Assembly: GCF_001618685.1 (NCBI RefSeq)
Contig: NZ_CP014342.1
Span: 2,480,001-2,544,000, forward strand
Direction of reading: 5' to 3'
Source: Geobacillus subterraneus
Lineage (GTDB): Bacteria; Bacillota; Bacilli; Bacillales; Anoxybacillaceae
Length of the DNA: 64,000 bases
A program made the translations under genes and the position numbers. Of the stretch, positions 25,538 through 35,500 are shown piece after piece. The notes beneath the pieces are model-generated. The model worked only from the letters and a program-made list of their open reading frames with translations. It ran no database searches and had not been told where the DNA came from. Numbering within the stretch: the first letter of the stretch is position 1; each line of letters starts with the position of its first letter.

Positions 25538-26287
25538 ATGTTTGCTAAAATCGACGAGCTGAAACAACGGTTGGATGCGTTGCGCCCTTTGCCTCCAGGG
25601 TTGGTGAAAAACTTGCGGGAATCATTTCGGATCGAATGGACGTACCATTCGAACGCCATCGAAGGCAATACGTTAACCTTGCTGGAAACAAAGCTAGTCA
25701 TAGAAGAAGGGATTACCATTGGCGGGAAACGGCTTAAGGAACATTTGGAAGCTATTAACCATGCGGAGGCGATTGACTTTATTGAAGAGTTAGTCGCAAA
25801 CAAAGAACATTTGACTGAGCACGTGTTGAAACAGGTCCATTATTTAGTCTTAAAGAGCATTGACAATGAAAATGCCGGGAAATATCGAACATACAATGTG
25901 CGCATTTCCGGCAGCTCGTACACCCCCCCTCACTTTTTGCATATACAAGATGAAATGAATCAATTGTTTTCTTGGTATGAAACGAATCAATATGCTCTTC
26001 ATCCAATCGAACTGGCGGCTCGTTTCCATTTTCAGCTCGTATCCATTCATCCATTTGCTGACGGAAATGGACGAACTGCCCGCTTAATGATGAATTTCAT
26101 TTTAATGCAGCATGGCTATCCGCCCGCTATTGTGAAAGCAAACCCAGAACAGCGCCGGAAGTATTACGAAACGCTGGAAAAAGCGAGCGTCGAGGGTGAG
26201 GTTACTCCGTTCATTCAACTGATCGCCGCATGTGTCGAAGAAAGCTTGCGCCACTATTTGTACGCGTTAGGGATGGAAGACGAATGA
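25538..26287 (+). CDS. Fic domain protein with N-terminal inhibitory motif
   Basis: 249 residues from ATG 25538 (GAGGTGAG upstream). The catalytic HPFADGNGRTAR matches HxFx(D/E)GNGRxxR of AMP-transferring Fic enzymes. SNAIEGN near residue 40 fits the intramolecular (S/T)xxxE(G/N) inhibitory helix, so activity is probably self-restrained. No toxin-antitoxin partner is adjacent. The C-terminus lacks an HTH. Target unknown. Own terminator follows. A second Fic gene lies at 33001-34095. Confidence 0.88.
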   Translation: MFAKIDELKQRLDALRPLPPGLVKNLRESFRIEWTYHSNAIEGNTLTLLETKLVIEEGITIGGKRLKEHLEAINHAEAIDFIEELVANKEHLTEHVLKQVHYLVLKSIDNENAGKYRTYNVRISGSSYTPPHFLHIQDEMNQLFSWYETNQYALHPIELAARFHFQLVSIHPFADGNGRTARLMMNFILMQHGYPPAIVKANPEQRRKYYETLEKASVEGEVTPFIQLIAACVEESLRHYLYALGMEDE

Positions 26288-26300
26288 AACAGTACAAGAA

Positions 26301-26336
26301 AAAGACACGGAAGTGGACATGATTCCGTGTCTTTCT
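26301..26336 (+). terminator. Terminator after fic
   Basis: AAAGACACGGAA pairs with TTCCGTGTCTTT, followed by CTTGCT. Confidence 0.75.
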
Positions 26337-26367
26337 TGCTCCAATTCTAAGGTTGGCATTTGATCGG

Positions 26368-26613
26368 CTATTCAAGCAACACGTTCCACAACCACGCCAT
26401 CAAAGGAACGATGACAAAAAAAGCGAAGGCGATGTATCCGACATATCGAATCCACCGGGGAAATCCTCGCCAATCGAGGGCTTCCCGCTTCATCGCCCCT
26501 CCCGCAGCGATCCGATCCAACTCTTCGGTCGGCGAAAACACCCGGTCGTCCACCCGTTGAACCTCTTCTATCCGTTGCGTTTCATGCCTCTCTTCTTCTC
26601 GAGATCCCTTCAT
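26368..26613 (-). CDS. Small tail-anchored membrane protein, unknown
   Basis: 81 residues: a charged N-terminal half (EEERHETQRIEEVQRVDDRV) and one C-terminal membrane helix (YVGYIAFAFFVIVPLMAWLW). GAGGGGG precedes the ATG at a proper distance. No family recognised. Convergent with fic. Confidence 0.6.
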   Translation of the reverse strand: MKGSREEERHETQRIEEVQRVDDRVFSPTEELDRIAAGGAMKREALDWRGFPRWIRYVGYIAFAFFVIVPLMAWLWNVLLE

Positions 26614-26819
26614 GACGCCCCCTCTTCCCTATGATTTTCCTAAACAGAACAAAACATCTAACAACCGCCATCCCAAACATCCAACCGAATCCGCTTTGCT
26701 GTTTTCCTCTGCATTATACCGTCTCTCGTTGTCAGAAAGCACCACTATTTTCCACGAAGGAGGACAAATCCCCCAGAGGGGCGGAAAACGGTCCGTTCCC
26801 CGTTGCCCGGAGCCCCCGT

Positions 26820-28946
26820 TCATTCCTTCACCCGCAGCAGGCGCATGCTGTTGAATGTCACGAGCAGCGTCGCGCCCATATCGGCGAACACCGCGAGCCA
26901 AAGGGTGAGCCAGCCCGGGACGGCGGCCACGAGTGCCAGCACTTTAAGCCCTAAGGCGACGGCGATGTTTTGCCGGATGACGGCAAGCGTTCGGCGCCCA
27001 AGGTGGACGGTGTACGGCAGCTGGCGCAAATCGTCGGCCATGAGCACAACATCGGCTGTTTCCAAGGCGGCATCCGTCCCCGCCCCGCCCATCGCCACAC
27101 CAATATCGGCCGCGGCCAAGGCAGGGGCGTCATTCACCCCGTCGCCGACCATGGCGGTCATGCCGCAACGTTCTTTCAGCTCGCGGATCGCCGCCAGCTT
27201 CTGTTCCGGAAGGAGCTCGGCGCGAATATCGGATACGCCCGCTTGACGGCCGATGGCCTGTGCGGTTTGCTCGTGGTCGCCCGTCACCATCACCACTTCC
27301 GCCACCCCAAGGCGCCGCAGCGCGGCAACCGTTTCCGGGGCGGACAGCCGCAGTTGATCGGCCGCGGCGACAAGCCCCAACAGCCGATCGGCCGTGCCGA
27401 CGGCCATCACGGTTTTTCCTTCGTCCCGAAAGGCAGAGATTTGCTTTTCCGCTTCATCGGGCAACTTCCCGATCCAACTGGTAAACAAAGCGGGGCTGCC
27501 GATATAGTACGTGTTCCCCGCAATCACCGCCTTCACTCCTTGGCCGGTGAGCGATTGAAACTCCTCGACGGCCACATCAAGAAACGGTGCTCCCTCTTCT
27601 TCCGCCCGGCGGACGATAGCCGAAGCCAAAGGGTGCTGCGACCGTTTTTCGATGGCGGCGGCGATGGCCAACAGCTGCTCACGTGTTCCTTCATACACGA
27701 CGACATCGGTCACGGCTGGTTTCCCTTTCGTCAACGTCCCGGTTTTGTCAAAAGCAACGGCACGCAGCCGGCCGATTTGTTCGAGATGCACGCCGCCTTT
27801 GATGAGCACGCCGCGCCGAGCCGCGTTTCCGATGGCCGTCACAATCGCCACCGGGGTGGAGATGACGAGCGCGCACGGGCAGCCGATGACAAGAACGGCA
27901 AGACCGCGGTAAATCCAATCAAGCCACTCCCCGCCCATCACGAGCGGCGGAACGATGGCGATCAGAAGCGCGGTCACGATAATAAACGGCGTATAATAGC
28001 GAGCAAACCGGTCGACGAACGCTTGCGACGGCGCCCGCTCCGCTTGCGCCTCTTCTACAAGATCAATCATTTTCGCCAATGTCGTTTCATCCGCCCGCTT
28101 TGTCACTTCAACTTCGAGGAATCCTTCTCCATTCAGCGTCCCGGCAAACACTGCATCCCCCACTGCTTTTTCCACCGGCAGACTTTCGCCGGTGATCGCC
28201 GCTTCATTCACTGTGGAGGCGCCGCTTATGACAATGCCGTCCAAAGCGATTTTTCCACCCGGCTTGACGATCATGACATCCCCGACGCGAACGTCTTCGA
28301 CCGGAACGGTCACCTCCTCCGCACCGCGCCGAATCGTCGCTGCAGCGGGCGCCATCTCCATCAACGAGGCGATCGACCGCCGTGCTCGATCCATCGAGTA
28401 GCTCTCGAGCGCTTCGCTGATGGCAAATAAAATGACAACGACTGCTCCCTCTTGCCATTCGCCGATCGCCGCCGCACCGAGAATAGCGATCGTCATTAAT
28501 GTTTTCATATCAAACTGCCAGCGGGCCAGATTCCGGAGCCCCGTCCAGAACAGGGAGTAGCCGCCGATCACGATCGCCGCCAAATACATCGCAATCGCCA
28601 GCATCCCCTTGTCTGCCGCATCCGCCGCAACGCCAAACAGAAGCAGTGCCACAGAGGCGAAGACATTTCGATTTTCTTTTCGCTTCCAAAACGGCTCTCG
28701 CTGAACCGTGCGCTCGCGTTCTTCACGAATTTTCAGGCGTTCAAACGCTCCCGCTTGTTCAAGCTCATCAATCGTCGCCTCGCCCCAAACGGTGAGCTTG
28801 GCGGCGCCGAAATTCACTTTCGCCTCTTTCACGCCGGGCAAGGATTTCACGTTTTGCTCAAACTTAGCTGCGCAGTTTGTGCACGTCAGTCCTTGCACGC
28901 GGTATGTTTTGGCCTCGAGCCGATCTAATGTTTGTTCATTCCCCAC
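26820..28946 (-). CDS. cadA: Heavy-metal translocating P-type ATPase (Cd/Zn/Pb type)
   Basis: 708 residues from GTG 28946 (GAGGGGG upstream). In order: one HMA domain with GLTCTNC near 19-25, membrane helices, the TGES actuator loop (ITGESLPVEKAV), the ion-channel motif CPC (GCPCALVIST), the phosphorylation site DKTGTLTKG, the SQHPLA motif and the hinge GDGVNDAPAL. This class expels Cd2+, Zn2+ and Pb2+. The gene overlaps cadC by 11 bases and is co-transcribed with it, so metal induces its own export. Confidence 0.93.
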   Translation of the reverse strand: MGNEQTLDRLEAKTYRVQGLTCTNCAAKFEQNVKSLPGVKEAKVNFGAAKLTVWGEATIDELEQAGAFERLKIREERERTVQREPFWKRKENRNVFASVALLLFGVAADAADKGMLAIAMYLAAIVIGGYSLFWTGLRNLARWQFDMKTLMTIAILGAAAIGEWQEGAVVVILFAISEALESYSMDRARRSIASLMEMAPAAATIRRGAEEVTVPVEDVRVGDVMIVKPGGKIALDGIVISGASTVNEAAITGESLPVEKAVGDAVFAGTLNGEGFLEVEVTKRADETTLAKMIDLVEEAQAERAPSQAFVDRFARYYTPFIIVTALLIAIVPPLVMGGEWLDWIYRGLAVLVIGCPCALVISTPVAIVTAIGNAARRGVLIKGGVHLEQIGRLRAVAFDKTGTLTKGKPAVTDVVVYEGTREQLLAIAAAIEKRSQHPLASAIVRRAEEEGAPFLDVAVEEFQSLTGQGVKAVIAGNTYYIGSPALFTSWIGKLPDEAEKQISAFRDEGKTVMAVGTADRLLGLVAAADQLRLSAPETVAALRRLGVAEVVMVTGDHEQTAQAIGRQAGVSDIRAELLPEQKLAAIRELKERCGMTAMVGDGVNDAPALAAADIGVAMGGAGTDAALETADVVLMADDLRQLPYTVHLGRRTLAVIRQNIAVALGLKVLALVAAVPGWLTLWLAVFADMGATLLVTFNSMRLLRVKE

Positions 28947-29307
28947 GGCCGTCCCCCTCTTTCCGATGGGCGAGCGCGACAAGCAGCAGCTCGCGAATAT
29001 GGTCGTCATCCAGCGAGTAAAAGGCCAGTTTCCCCTCTTTTCGATATTTCACAATTCCTTGCTTATACAAAATGCGCAAATGATGTGATGCCGTCGCCAC
29101 TGTCGCCCCAATCACGTTTGCGAGGTCACAGACGCACAGCTCCTCTTCACCGCAAAGCGCATACACGATCTTCGCCCGGTTTTCATCGGCAAGCGCCTTA
29201 AAAAAAGGGACAATCTCGGCAATTGGTTCATCGCGAAGCCGCCGCTGAACCCGCTCGACCTTCTCGTCGTCATAACAGTAAACGTCGCACACATCATGAC
29301 GGTGCAT
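28936..29307 (-). CDS. cadC: ArsR/SmtB-family metal repressor CadC
   Basis: 123 residues from ATG 29307 (AAGGAGCG upstream). C7, C11, C58 and C60 (HDVCDVYCYD and ELCVCD) are at the same positions as the Cd/Pb-binding cysteines of staphylococcal CadC, and the winged HTH reads VATASHHLRILYKQGIV. It should repress cadC-cadA until Cd, Pb or Zn binds. Two palindromic operators lie just upstream. Confidence 0.93.
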   Translation of the reverse strand: MHRHDVCDVYCYDDEKVERVQRRLRDEPIAEIVPFFKALADENRAKIVYALCGEEELCVCDLANVIGATVATASHHLRILYKQGIVKYRKEGKLAFYSLDDDHIRELLLVALAHRKEGDGRGE

Positions 29308-29326
29308 TCCTTCTCGCTCCTTGTCA

Positions 29327-29394
29327 ATATTCAAATATTCGTTTGAATATAGAATAGCATATCTCCCCCTTATATTCAAATATTCATTTGAATA
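29327..29394 (-). promoter_or_regulatory. Twin CadC operators
   Basis: A perfect palindrome ATATTCAAA-N6-TTTGAATAT at 29327-29350 and a second TATTCAAA-N6-TTTGAATA at 29373-29394, 44-46 bases apart, fit the 12-2-12 style sites of ArsR/SmtB repressors. Two sites allow cooperative binding. Confidence 0.85.
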
Positions 29395-29414
29395 AAAAAT
29401 GTGTTCAAACGAAA

Positions 29415-29446
29415 AATCCGCCTTTTTTGTTTTTAAAAGGCGGATT
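29415..29446 (-). terminator. Terminator after yitV
   Basis: AATCCGCCTTTT pairs with AAAAGGCGGATT; minus-strand T residues follow. Confidence 0.8.
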
Positions 29447-29509
29447 CCCTCTTGTGAAGCACGCTTTAGCTGACCACAAACATGTTCGTTTCCTCATTGC
29501 CGATTTTGC

Positions 29510-30277
29510 TTACACATGCTCGCGAAACCAGCGCACCGTCTCCAAAAACGCTTCACGCGTCACTTTATGGCCGGCGTGCGGGTCGGCGATGAATTGCAGC
29601 CGGTCTTCGTTTCCTTCATAAAGTGGTTTAATTTGCTTGTAAAACTCATATGTATAAGCATACGGGACGACTTGGTCGGCTTTCCCGTGCCAGATGAACA
29701 GCGGCCGGCCGTCGAGTTTTTCCGGCTGCTTGGATAAATCGTAGCGGGCGAGCTTTTCTTTTTCGAGCGCAAGCAGCGTCGGCGGCAGCGGAATGTCGAT
29801 TTGGCGCCGCTTTCCTTCTTCAATCATCTCATCAAAAAAGGCGCTGTAGTTCGGGCAGCCCATGAGCGCCACCGCCGCCCTCACCCACGGATAGACGGCG
29901 AGCGCGCCGAACGTGACGATTCCGCCCATCGATGTCCCAGCGAGCCCAATCCGTTCTCGGTCAGCCAGCCCGCGGCTTACAAGGTCGTTTTTCATCTCCT
30001 CGATTTCGGTGATCGTGCGCACAACAATGTCCCAAAACGACAGCTGCAATTTCCGTTCGCTCAAGCCTTCGTCCCGTTCACCGTGAAACAGCGCGTCGGG
30101 AAGCACAGCGCGGTAGCCCGCCTCGGCGAGCAAGTAGCCGAAATGCAAATTATGTTCTTTGGCGCTCGTAAAGCCGTGGATAAAGAAAATCAGCGGCAGC
30201 CGTTCGTCCCGCTTTTCCGGCTTGACAACGTGAAGAACCGGCACGCCGGCCAACTGTTCCTGTTCAATGATCACCAT
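29510..30277 (-). CDS. yitV: Alpha/beta hydrolase YitV-like
   Basis: 255 residues from ATG 30277. Alpha/beta-hydrolase features: oxyanion strand FFIHGFTS, nucleophile elbow GTSMGG, acid in WHGKADQVVPY and histidine in ADPHAGHKV. Carboxylic-ester hydrolase activity is likely; the substrate is unknown. It is divergent from yitU, the same pairing as in Bacillus subtilis. Cytoplasmic, no signal peptide. Its ribosome site (AAGGGG) is slightly distant. Confidence 0.82.
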   Translation of the reverse strand: MVIIEQEQLAGVPVLHVVKPEKRDERLPLIFFIHGFTSAKEHNLHFGYLLAEAGYRAVLPDALFHGERDEGLSERKLQLSFWDIVVRTITEIEEMKNDLVSRGLADRERIGLAGTSMGGIVTFGALAVYPWVRAAVALMGCPNYSAFFDEMIEEGKRRQIDIPLPPTLLALEKEKLARYDLSKQPEKLDGRPLFIWHGKADQVVPYAYTYEFYKQIKPLYEGNEDRLQFIADPHAGHKVTREAFLETVRWFREHV

Positions 30278-30393
30278 GGTTGCACAAACCCCTTTTCTTT
30301 TTCCATCGCTGTATAGTTTACCATATGGACAGCGATTTTGGAAAAGAGTTACACTATGTAGTGTAAAGAATAACGAGGGCAAAGGAGTCGGAC

Positions 30394-31200
30394 ATGAAGC
30401 CGTATTTAATCGCGTTGGATTTGGATGGAACGTTGCTCAAAGGGGATAAAACGATTTCTCCATTTACCAAAGACGTCATCCGCCGCGCCATCGACACCGG
30501 CCATTTTGTTGTCATCGCCACCGGCCGCCCGTACCGGGCAAGCTCCATGTACTACGAAGAACTTGGCCTTGCAACGCCGATCGTCAATTTCAACGGCGCG
30601 TTTGTCCACCATCCGCGCCAGCCGTCGTGGGGCATGCACCATTACCCGCTGCCGCTTGCGATCGTCAAAGACATTGTTGAAATCAGCGAATCCTATGGAA
30701 TCAAGAATATGATGGCCGAAGTGTTAGACGATGTCTATTTCCACCAACATGACGAGGTGTTGCTTGACATCGTCCGCCTTGGCAACCCGACCGTGGAAAT
30801 CGGTGATTTGCGCCGCTCGCTCGGCAAAGATCCGACGAGCGTGCTCGTGTACACGGACGATGATCATATCGAGCGGATTCAATCACACTTAGCGAATGTG
30901 TACGCCAACGTCATCCACCAACGGCGCTGGAGCGAACCGTGGCATGTCATTGAAATCATCCGCCATGGCGTCCATAAGGCTGCAGGCTTAAAACAAGTCG
31001 CCGACTATTTCGGCATCCCAAGGGAGCGCGTCATTGCTTTTGGCGATGAAGACAACGACCTCGAGATGATCGACTGGGCCGGTCTCGGTGTTGCGATGGG
31101 CAACGCCATCGAACCGTTGAAAACCATTGCCGACGATGTGGCAAAAACCAATGAAGAAGACGGCGTCGGTGCATATTTGCAGGATTTGCTTCGTTTGTAG
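30394..31200 (+). CDS. yitU: HAD-superfamily phosphatase YitU (Cof type)
   Basis: 268 residues. Motif I LDLDGTLL, motif II ATGRPYR, a C2-type cap, motif III lysine region HKAAGL and motif IV GDEDNDLEM are complete. The B. subtilis homologue dephosphorylates the riboflavin intermediate ARPP among other sugar phosphates. Start ATG 30394 follows AAAGGAG. Monocistronic with a strong terminator. Confidence 0.88.
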   Translation: MKPYLIALDLDGTLLKGDKTISPFTKDVIRRAIDTGHFVVIATGRPYRASSMYYEELGLATPIVNFNGAFVHHPRQPSWGMHHYPLPLAIVKDIVEISESYGIKNMMAEVLDDVYFHQHDEVLLDIVRLGNPTVEIGDLRRSLGKDPTSVLVYTDDDHIERIQSHLANVYANVIHQRRWSEPWHVIEIIRHGVHKAAGLKQVADYFGIPRERVIAFGDEDNDLEMIDWAGLGVAMGNAIEPLKTIADDVAKTNEEDGVGAYLQDLLRL

Positions 31201-31210
31201 TTTCCATCGC

Positions 31211-31235
31211 GGCGGCTTCCGAGCCGCCTTTTTTG
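31211..31235 (+). terminator. Terminator after yitU
   Basis: GGCGGCT and AGCCGCC with a four-base loop, followed by TTTTTT. The next ~310 bases (31236-31545) show a weak unassigned frame and no convincing gene. Confidence 0.9.
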
Positions 31236-31545
31236 ACGCCGTCCATTAAGGTGGATGAAAAAGCGCGTTTCTCCAAAATGTTCATGAACATAAAAAAGAA
31301 CTGTTTCGATGCTGCTCCGTTGGCGAACGCTTTGCTGGAGCGTTTTCCGCGTTCCATCACCAGCCTTATCTGCTTCCTACAATCTAAACGCTGGCTGATG
31401 CTTCTCTTTTCGCCTTGCTCCAACCGCCTTGCCGCTTTGTAGAGCGACTTGTGTTGTAACGAATTTCCTTACTACTGTTCCCCCCGTGTGGTTACACTAT
31501 ACGTGACGCAACGCGCGTCTTCATATTTTAAAGGGGGAATCCGTC

Positions 31546-31698
31546 ATGGGCAAACGAAACAAATCGAAGCGTTTCGTCCAACAAAGCGTCGATGCGGTTG
31601 AACGGCATGACAAGCGAATCCCTTATCATTTAACGTACGCCGAGGCGGAAGCGCGCAAAGCGGAAAAAGCGATGGAAACGTCGCTTGGAGGAGCGTAG
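31546..31698 (+). CDS. Small basic protein, 50 residues, unknown
   Basis: ATG 31546 after AAGGGGG, product MGKRNKSKRFVQQSVDAVER...EARKAEKAMETSLGGA. Highly charged, no hydrophobic segment, Lys/Arg-rich start and an Ala/Glu-rich helical end. It is followed after two bases by yitR, whose ribosome site lies in its last codons, so the two are co-translated. Family not recognised. Confidence 0.7.
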   Translation: MGKRNKSKRFVQQSVDAVERHDKRIPYHLTYAEAEARKAEKAMETSLGGA

Positions 31699-31700
31699 CG

Positions 31701-31901
31701 ATGGGCAACCGCCTGTTCCAAGAGGCGCGCAAAGCGGTCGCGCAGGCCAAACAAGCGGCTAACGGCGAAATCGACATGAACGTCGACCGCGCCATTGCCA
31801 TCGCCAAAAACGCCTTGTCATCTGCCTATGCGCATTCCAACACGGCGGAAAAAGCGCAGTTGCGTCAATTTCAAGCTGAGCTTGACGAGCTCACCCACTA
31901 A
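31701..31901 (+). CDS. yitR: DUF3813 protein YitR-like
   Basis: 66 residues: NRLFQEARKAVAQAKQAANG...AIAIAKNALSSAYAHSNTAEKAQLRQFQAELDEL, a helical hairpin matching the DUF3813 family of spore-forming Bacillales. GGAGGAG lies eight bases ahead. In B. subtilis yitR, yitS, yitU and yitV are also neighbours. Function unknown. Confidence 0.8.
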   Translation: MGNRLFQEARKAVAQAKQAANGEIDMNVDRAIAIAKNALSSAYAHSNTAEKAQLRQFQAELDELTH

Positions 31902-31904
31902 ACG

Positions 31905-31923
31905 GCTGCGGGCTTCCCGCAGC
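31905..31923 (+). terminator. Short terminator hairpin after yitR
   Basis: GCTGCGGG and CCCGCAGC with a three-base loop, then TGTTTCTTTC. Confidence 0.6.
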
Positions 31924-31996
31924 TGTTTCTTTCGCCCGCTCGAGATTTTCCATTGTATTCCGTCCGAAAAACCGCTACACTAAGAGAAGATAATGA

Positions 31997-32944
<948 letters not shown>

Positions 32945-32969
32945 CGCCTTTCCCGCCGGACGAAACACG

Positions 32970-32992
32970 GGCGCCTGCACAACACAGGCGCC
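32970..32992. terminator. Hairpin between convergent yitS and fic2
   Basis: GGCGCCTG and CAGGCGCC with a seven-base loop; few T residues on either side. Confidence 0.5.
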
Positions 32993-33000
32993 TGTCCTCA

Positions 33001-34095
33001 TCACCGAAGTTGATCAAGAAGGTTGTAGTAGTAGTACGTTTTGGACCGCATCCGGCCATCCGAGAAAATGAGTTGCTGTTCCTCAAACCGATTCAAATAG
33101 CGCCGAACCGTTGCTTCCGGCAAACCGGTCAACTCCGCCATCATGTTCGCGGTAAAAATCGGGTGCTGGAACATGACATTGACAACGGTTCGAATATTAT
33201 GGCTGTTCACAAGCGCACTTGCCTTTTCCAAATCTTCTTCATACAAATCGTTTACTTTTTGAATCAATCGAACATTTTGTTTCGCTTGTAAATGGACGCA
33301 TTGCAAGAAAAACTGAATCCATTGCGTCCAGTCGCCTTTGTAGCGGGTATCATTCAAATAGCGGTAATACTTGTGCTTATCCCGTTCAAGCACATCGCTG
33401 ACAAAAAAGTTCGGGTAATCGATGACACCCTTACTATACAAATAGAGTGGAATCAAAATTCTTCCAATCCGACCGTTTCCGTCAAGAAACGGATGAATCG
33501 TTTCGAACTGCGCATGAATTATGGCTACTCTCACTAATTCATCATAATCATCGTTCGGTTCATGAATGTATTTCTCTAAATTTGACATATACTCATTGAC
33601 AAGATGCGGCTCCGGAGGAATGTAAGCGGCTGTTTCAATCGTGCATCCTTCCGGACCGAGGAAATTTTGCACCCTTCGGAATTCCCCTGGCGACCGATGG
33701 GATCCGCGTACATCGTTTGACAACAAAATTCGATGCAACTGCTTAAACAACCGAGTCGAAATGGGGATCTCTTTCAGCGCATCCATCCCTGCCACTAATG
33801 CTTCATAATAGTTTAATGCTTCTCGCACATCGCTGTTCGCTTTTCTGCTTTGTGCTTCAGTCTCCATCACTTCATCCAATGTCACTTGTGTCCCTTCAAT
33901 TTTCGTCGACTGCACCGCCTCCTTCAGCATGATCGGCCTGAGCAGAAATCGCGGATGTAGCTTTGAATGCCGCAGCATCGTTTGATACTCCACCATCGCC
34001 TTATTCGCTTCGATCAATTCGCGAAGAAAACGCATTTGATTCACGACATCTTCGCTAAGAGGAAGCTTGAAGGGGACAAACGGTTTTCGTTTCAT
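33001..34095 (-). CDS. Fic family protein with C-terminal winged helix
   Basis: 364 residues. An N-terminal helical domain carries STKIEGTQ (inhibitory (S/T)xxxE(G/N) motif) near residue 63, the Fic core has HPFLDGNGRIGR, and the last ~70 residues (MAELTGLPEATVRRYLNRFEE) form a winged helix. This is the SoFic-like class, which can AMPylate itself or partners and may bind DNA. AAAGGGG precedes ATG 34095. No antitoxin gene adjoins. Confidence 0.88.
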   Translation of the reverse strand: MKRKPFVPFKLPLSEDVVNQMRFLRELIEANKAMVEYQTMLRHSKLHPRFLLRPIMLKEAVQSTKIEGTQVTLDEVMETEAQSRKANSDVREALNYYEALVAGMDALKEIPISTRLFKQLHRILLSNDVRGSHRSPGEFRRVQNFLGPEGCTIETAAYIPPEPHLVNEYMSNLEKYIHEPNDDYDELVRVAIIHAQFETIHPFLDGNGRIGRILIPLYLYSKGVIDYPNFFVSDVLERDKHKYYRYLNDTRYKGDWTQWIQFFLQCVHLQAKQNVRLIQKVNDLYEEDLEKASALVNSHNIRTVVNVMFQHPIFTANMMAELTGLPEATVRRYLNRFEEQQLIFSDGRMRSKTYYYYNLLDQLR

Positions 34096-34329
34096 TTTTC
34101 ATTCCCCTTTACGAACATTTTAGATAAAAAATGATCGTTAAACACCTATATCTACCCTATTACAAACATTTATCTCTATTTTTGTACTTAATTATACTCT
34201 GAAGCGAACCATTTGTTAAGAAAAATTCTCAATTTATCTTTCCACAAACTACCTTCCCCTATTTCCATATAGTTCATTTCCATTTACCGCATACTAATGA
34301 TGGACGATCAAAACAAGGGAGGGCTACCG

Positions 34330-34461
34330 ATGCCAAACACGAGCGACAACGACAAAAAAGCGCGCGACAACCAAGCGAAGCGCCATGAGAAAAACATGAT
34401 GCGCGAGAAAAACCGCGAAGCCGGGAAGTTCGCGTATTCGAAGAAGACGGATCATTTGTGA
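34330..34461 (+). CDS. DUF3941-like small protein, 43 residues
   Basis: ATG 34330 after GGGAGGG; MPNTSDNDKKARDNQAKRHEKNMMREKNREAGKFAYSKKTDHL. Very charged, no hydrophobic core, resembling the short DUF3941 proteins of Bacillaceae. Followed at once by a terminator, so it is a free-standing gene. The upstream 230 bases are AT-rich with no other gene. Confidence 0.75.
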   Translation: MPNTSDNDKKARDNQAKRHEKNMMREKNREAGKFAYSKKTDHL

Positions 34462-34471
34462 GCAAAATGAC

Positions 34472-34500
34472 AAAAAAGGCGGCCGAAACACCGCCTTTTT
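34472..34500 (+). terminator. Terminator after the DUF3941-like gene
   Basis: AAAAAAGGCGG pairs with CCGCCTTTTT across an eight-base loop. Confidence 0.85.
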
Positions 34501-34662
34501 CACATTGTTCCCCTGCATCAAGTCCCGCTTTCAGCATGGTGCTACATGCCGGCCTCTTCCGGATAAAGGACGAAACTAACCTTCTTGCCCCTTTGATCAT
34601 TGTTGTCTTTCCTCCCACCTTTTTCTATAATGAAAGTACATCACACGCCCGGGAGGTCACGT

Positions 34663-35154
34663 ATGTCAAAAGAAAGTTCGTTCGATATCGTATCCAAAGT
34701 CGATTTGTCGGAAGTGGCGAACGCGATTAACATCGCCATGAAAGAAATCAAAACACGCTACGACTTCAAAGGAAGCAAAAGCGACATTTCGCTCGAGAAA
34801 GACGAGCTCGTTCTCATCTCCGACGACGAGTTTAAGCTTGAGCAGCTGAAAGATGTGCTCATCGGCAAGCTCATTAAGCGCGGGGTGGCGACGAAAAACA
34901 TCCAATACGGCAAAATCGAGCCGGCATCAGGCGGCACGGTGCGCCAGCGCGCCAAGCTTGTCCAAGGGATCGACAAAGAAAACGCGAAAAAAATCACCAC
35001 GATCATCAAAAACACCGGCTTGAAAGTGAAAAGCCAAGTGCAAGATGACCAAATTCGCGTCAGCGGCAAAAGCAAAGACGACTTGCAAAAGGTGATCGCC
35101 GCCATTCGCGAAGCCGATTTGCCGATTGACGTGCAGTTTGTGAATTATCGATAA
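34663..35154 (+). CDS. yajQ: YajQ family nucleotide-binding protein
   Basis: 163 residues from ATG 34663 (GGGAGG upstream). [24 protein letters not shown] and [11 protein letters not shown] at the start and [17 protein letters not shown]...VQFVNYR at the end define YajQ, a two-domain fold reported to bind nucleotides, including cyclic-di-GMP in some bacteria. Cytoplasmic, monocistronic. Confidence 0.93.
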   Translation: MSKESSFDIVSKVDLSEVANAINIAMKEIKTRYDFKGSKSDISLEKDELVLISDDEFKLEQLKDVLIGKLIKRGVATKNIQYGKIEPASGGTVRQRAKLVQGIDKENAKKITTIIKNTGLKVKSQVQDDQIRVSGKSKDDLQKVIAAIREADLPIDVQFVNYR

Positions 35155-35184
35155 GCGGATGAGGCAAGCCTCCATCCGCTTTTT
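35155..35184 (+). terminator. Terminator after yajQ
   Basis: GCGGATG (35155-35161) pairs with CATCCGC (35173-35179), inner GAGGC/GCCTC, then TTTTTG. Confidence 0.85.
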
Positions 35185-35315
35185 GTTTTACAAGCAGAAC
35201 GATAGAAAATTTGAAGGAGAAGCCAGCTGGCAAGCTCCCTATAATTCTTATAGCAAGAAAAAAACAGCTCATTTTTTGGGAAAAGCGAGCGCATGATATC
35301 AGGGACTGAATTGAC

Positions 35316-35500
35316 ACTCCGCACACCTAAAGGCGTGGGATTCTTGGGTCGTTTGCGTCCTCATCCATTTCTGGTTCGGACAACGCCCAAGTTCAGGGGT
35401 GTGTCATCACCCCATCCCATCGGGTTAGGATGTACCCCCATGGGCGGCGCACCTGTGACCAGTGCGCTAGGCGCTCAAGCCCGAAATCGCTTTGGCGATG
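35316..35500 (-). ncRNA. Putative omega RNA (reRNA) of the tnpB element
   Basis: On the minus strand, the last ~35 bases of tnpB and the following ~150 bases to the element end form hairpins (GCGCA/TGCGC; a G-rich stem around 35395-35425; CCCACGCC/GGTGTG near the end). TnpB nucleases take their guide scaffold from this place, with the guide continuing past the element end. Inferred from position and folding. Confidence 0.5.

Noticed and set aside
26970-28430. A 486-codon open frame antisense to cadA
   Set aside because: It mirrors the GC-rich codons of cadA, has no domain or start signal, and cadA on the other strand has every P-type ATPase motif.
31233-31442. A 69-codon frame in the gap after yitU
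   Set aside because: Begins inside the yitU terminator T-run, has no ribosome site and no recognisable family.
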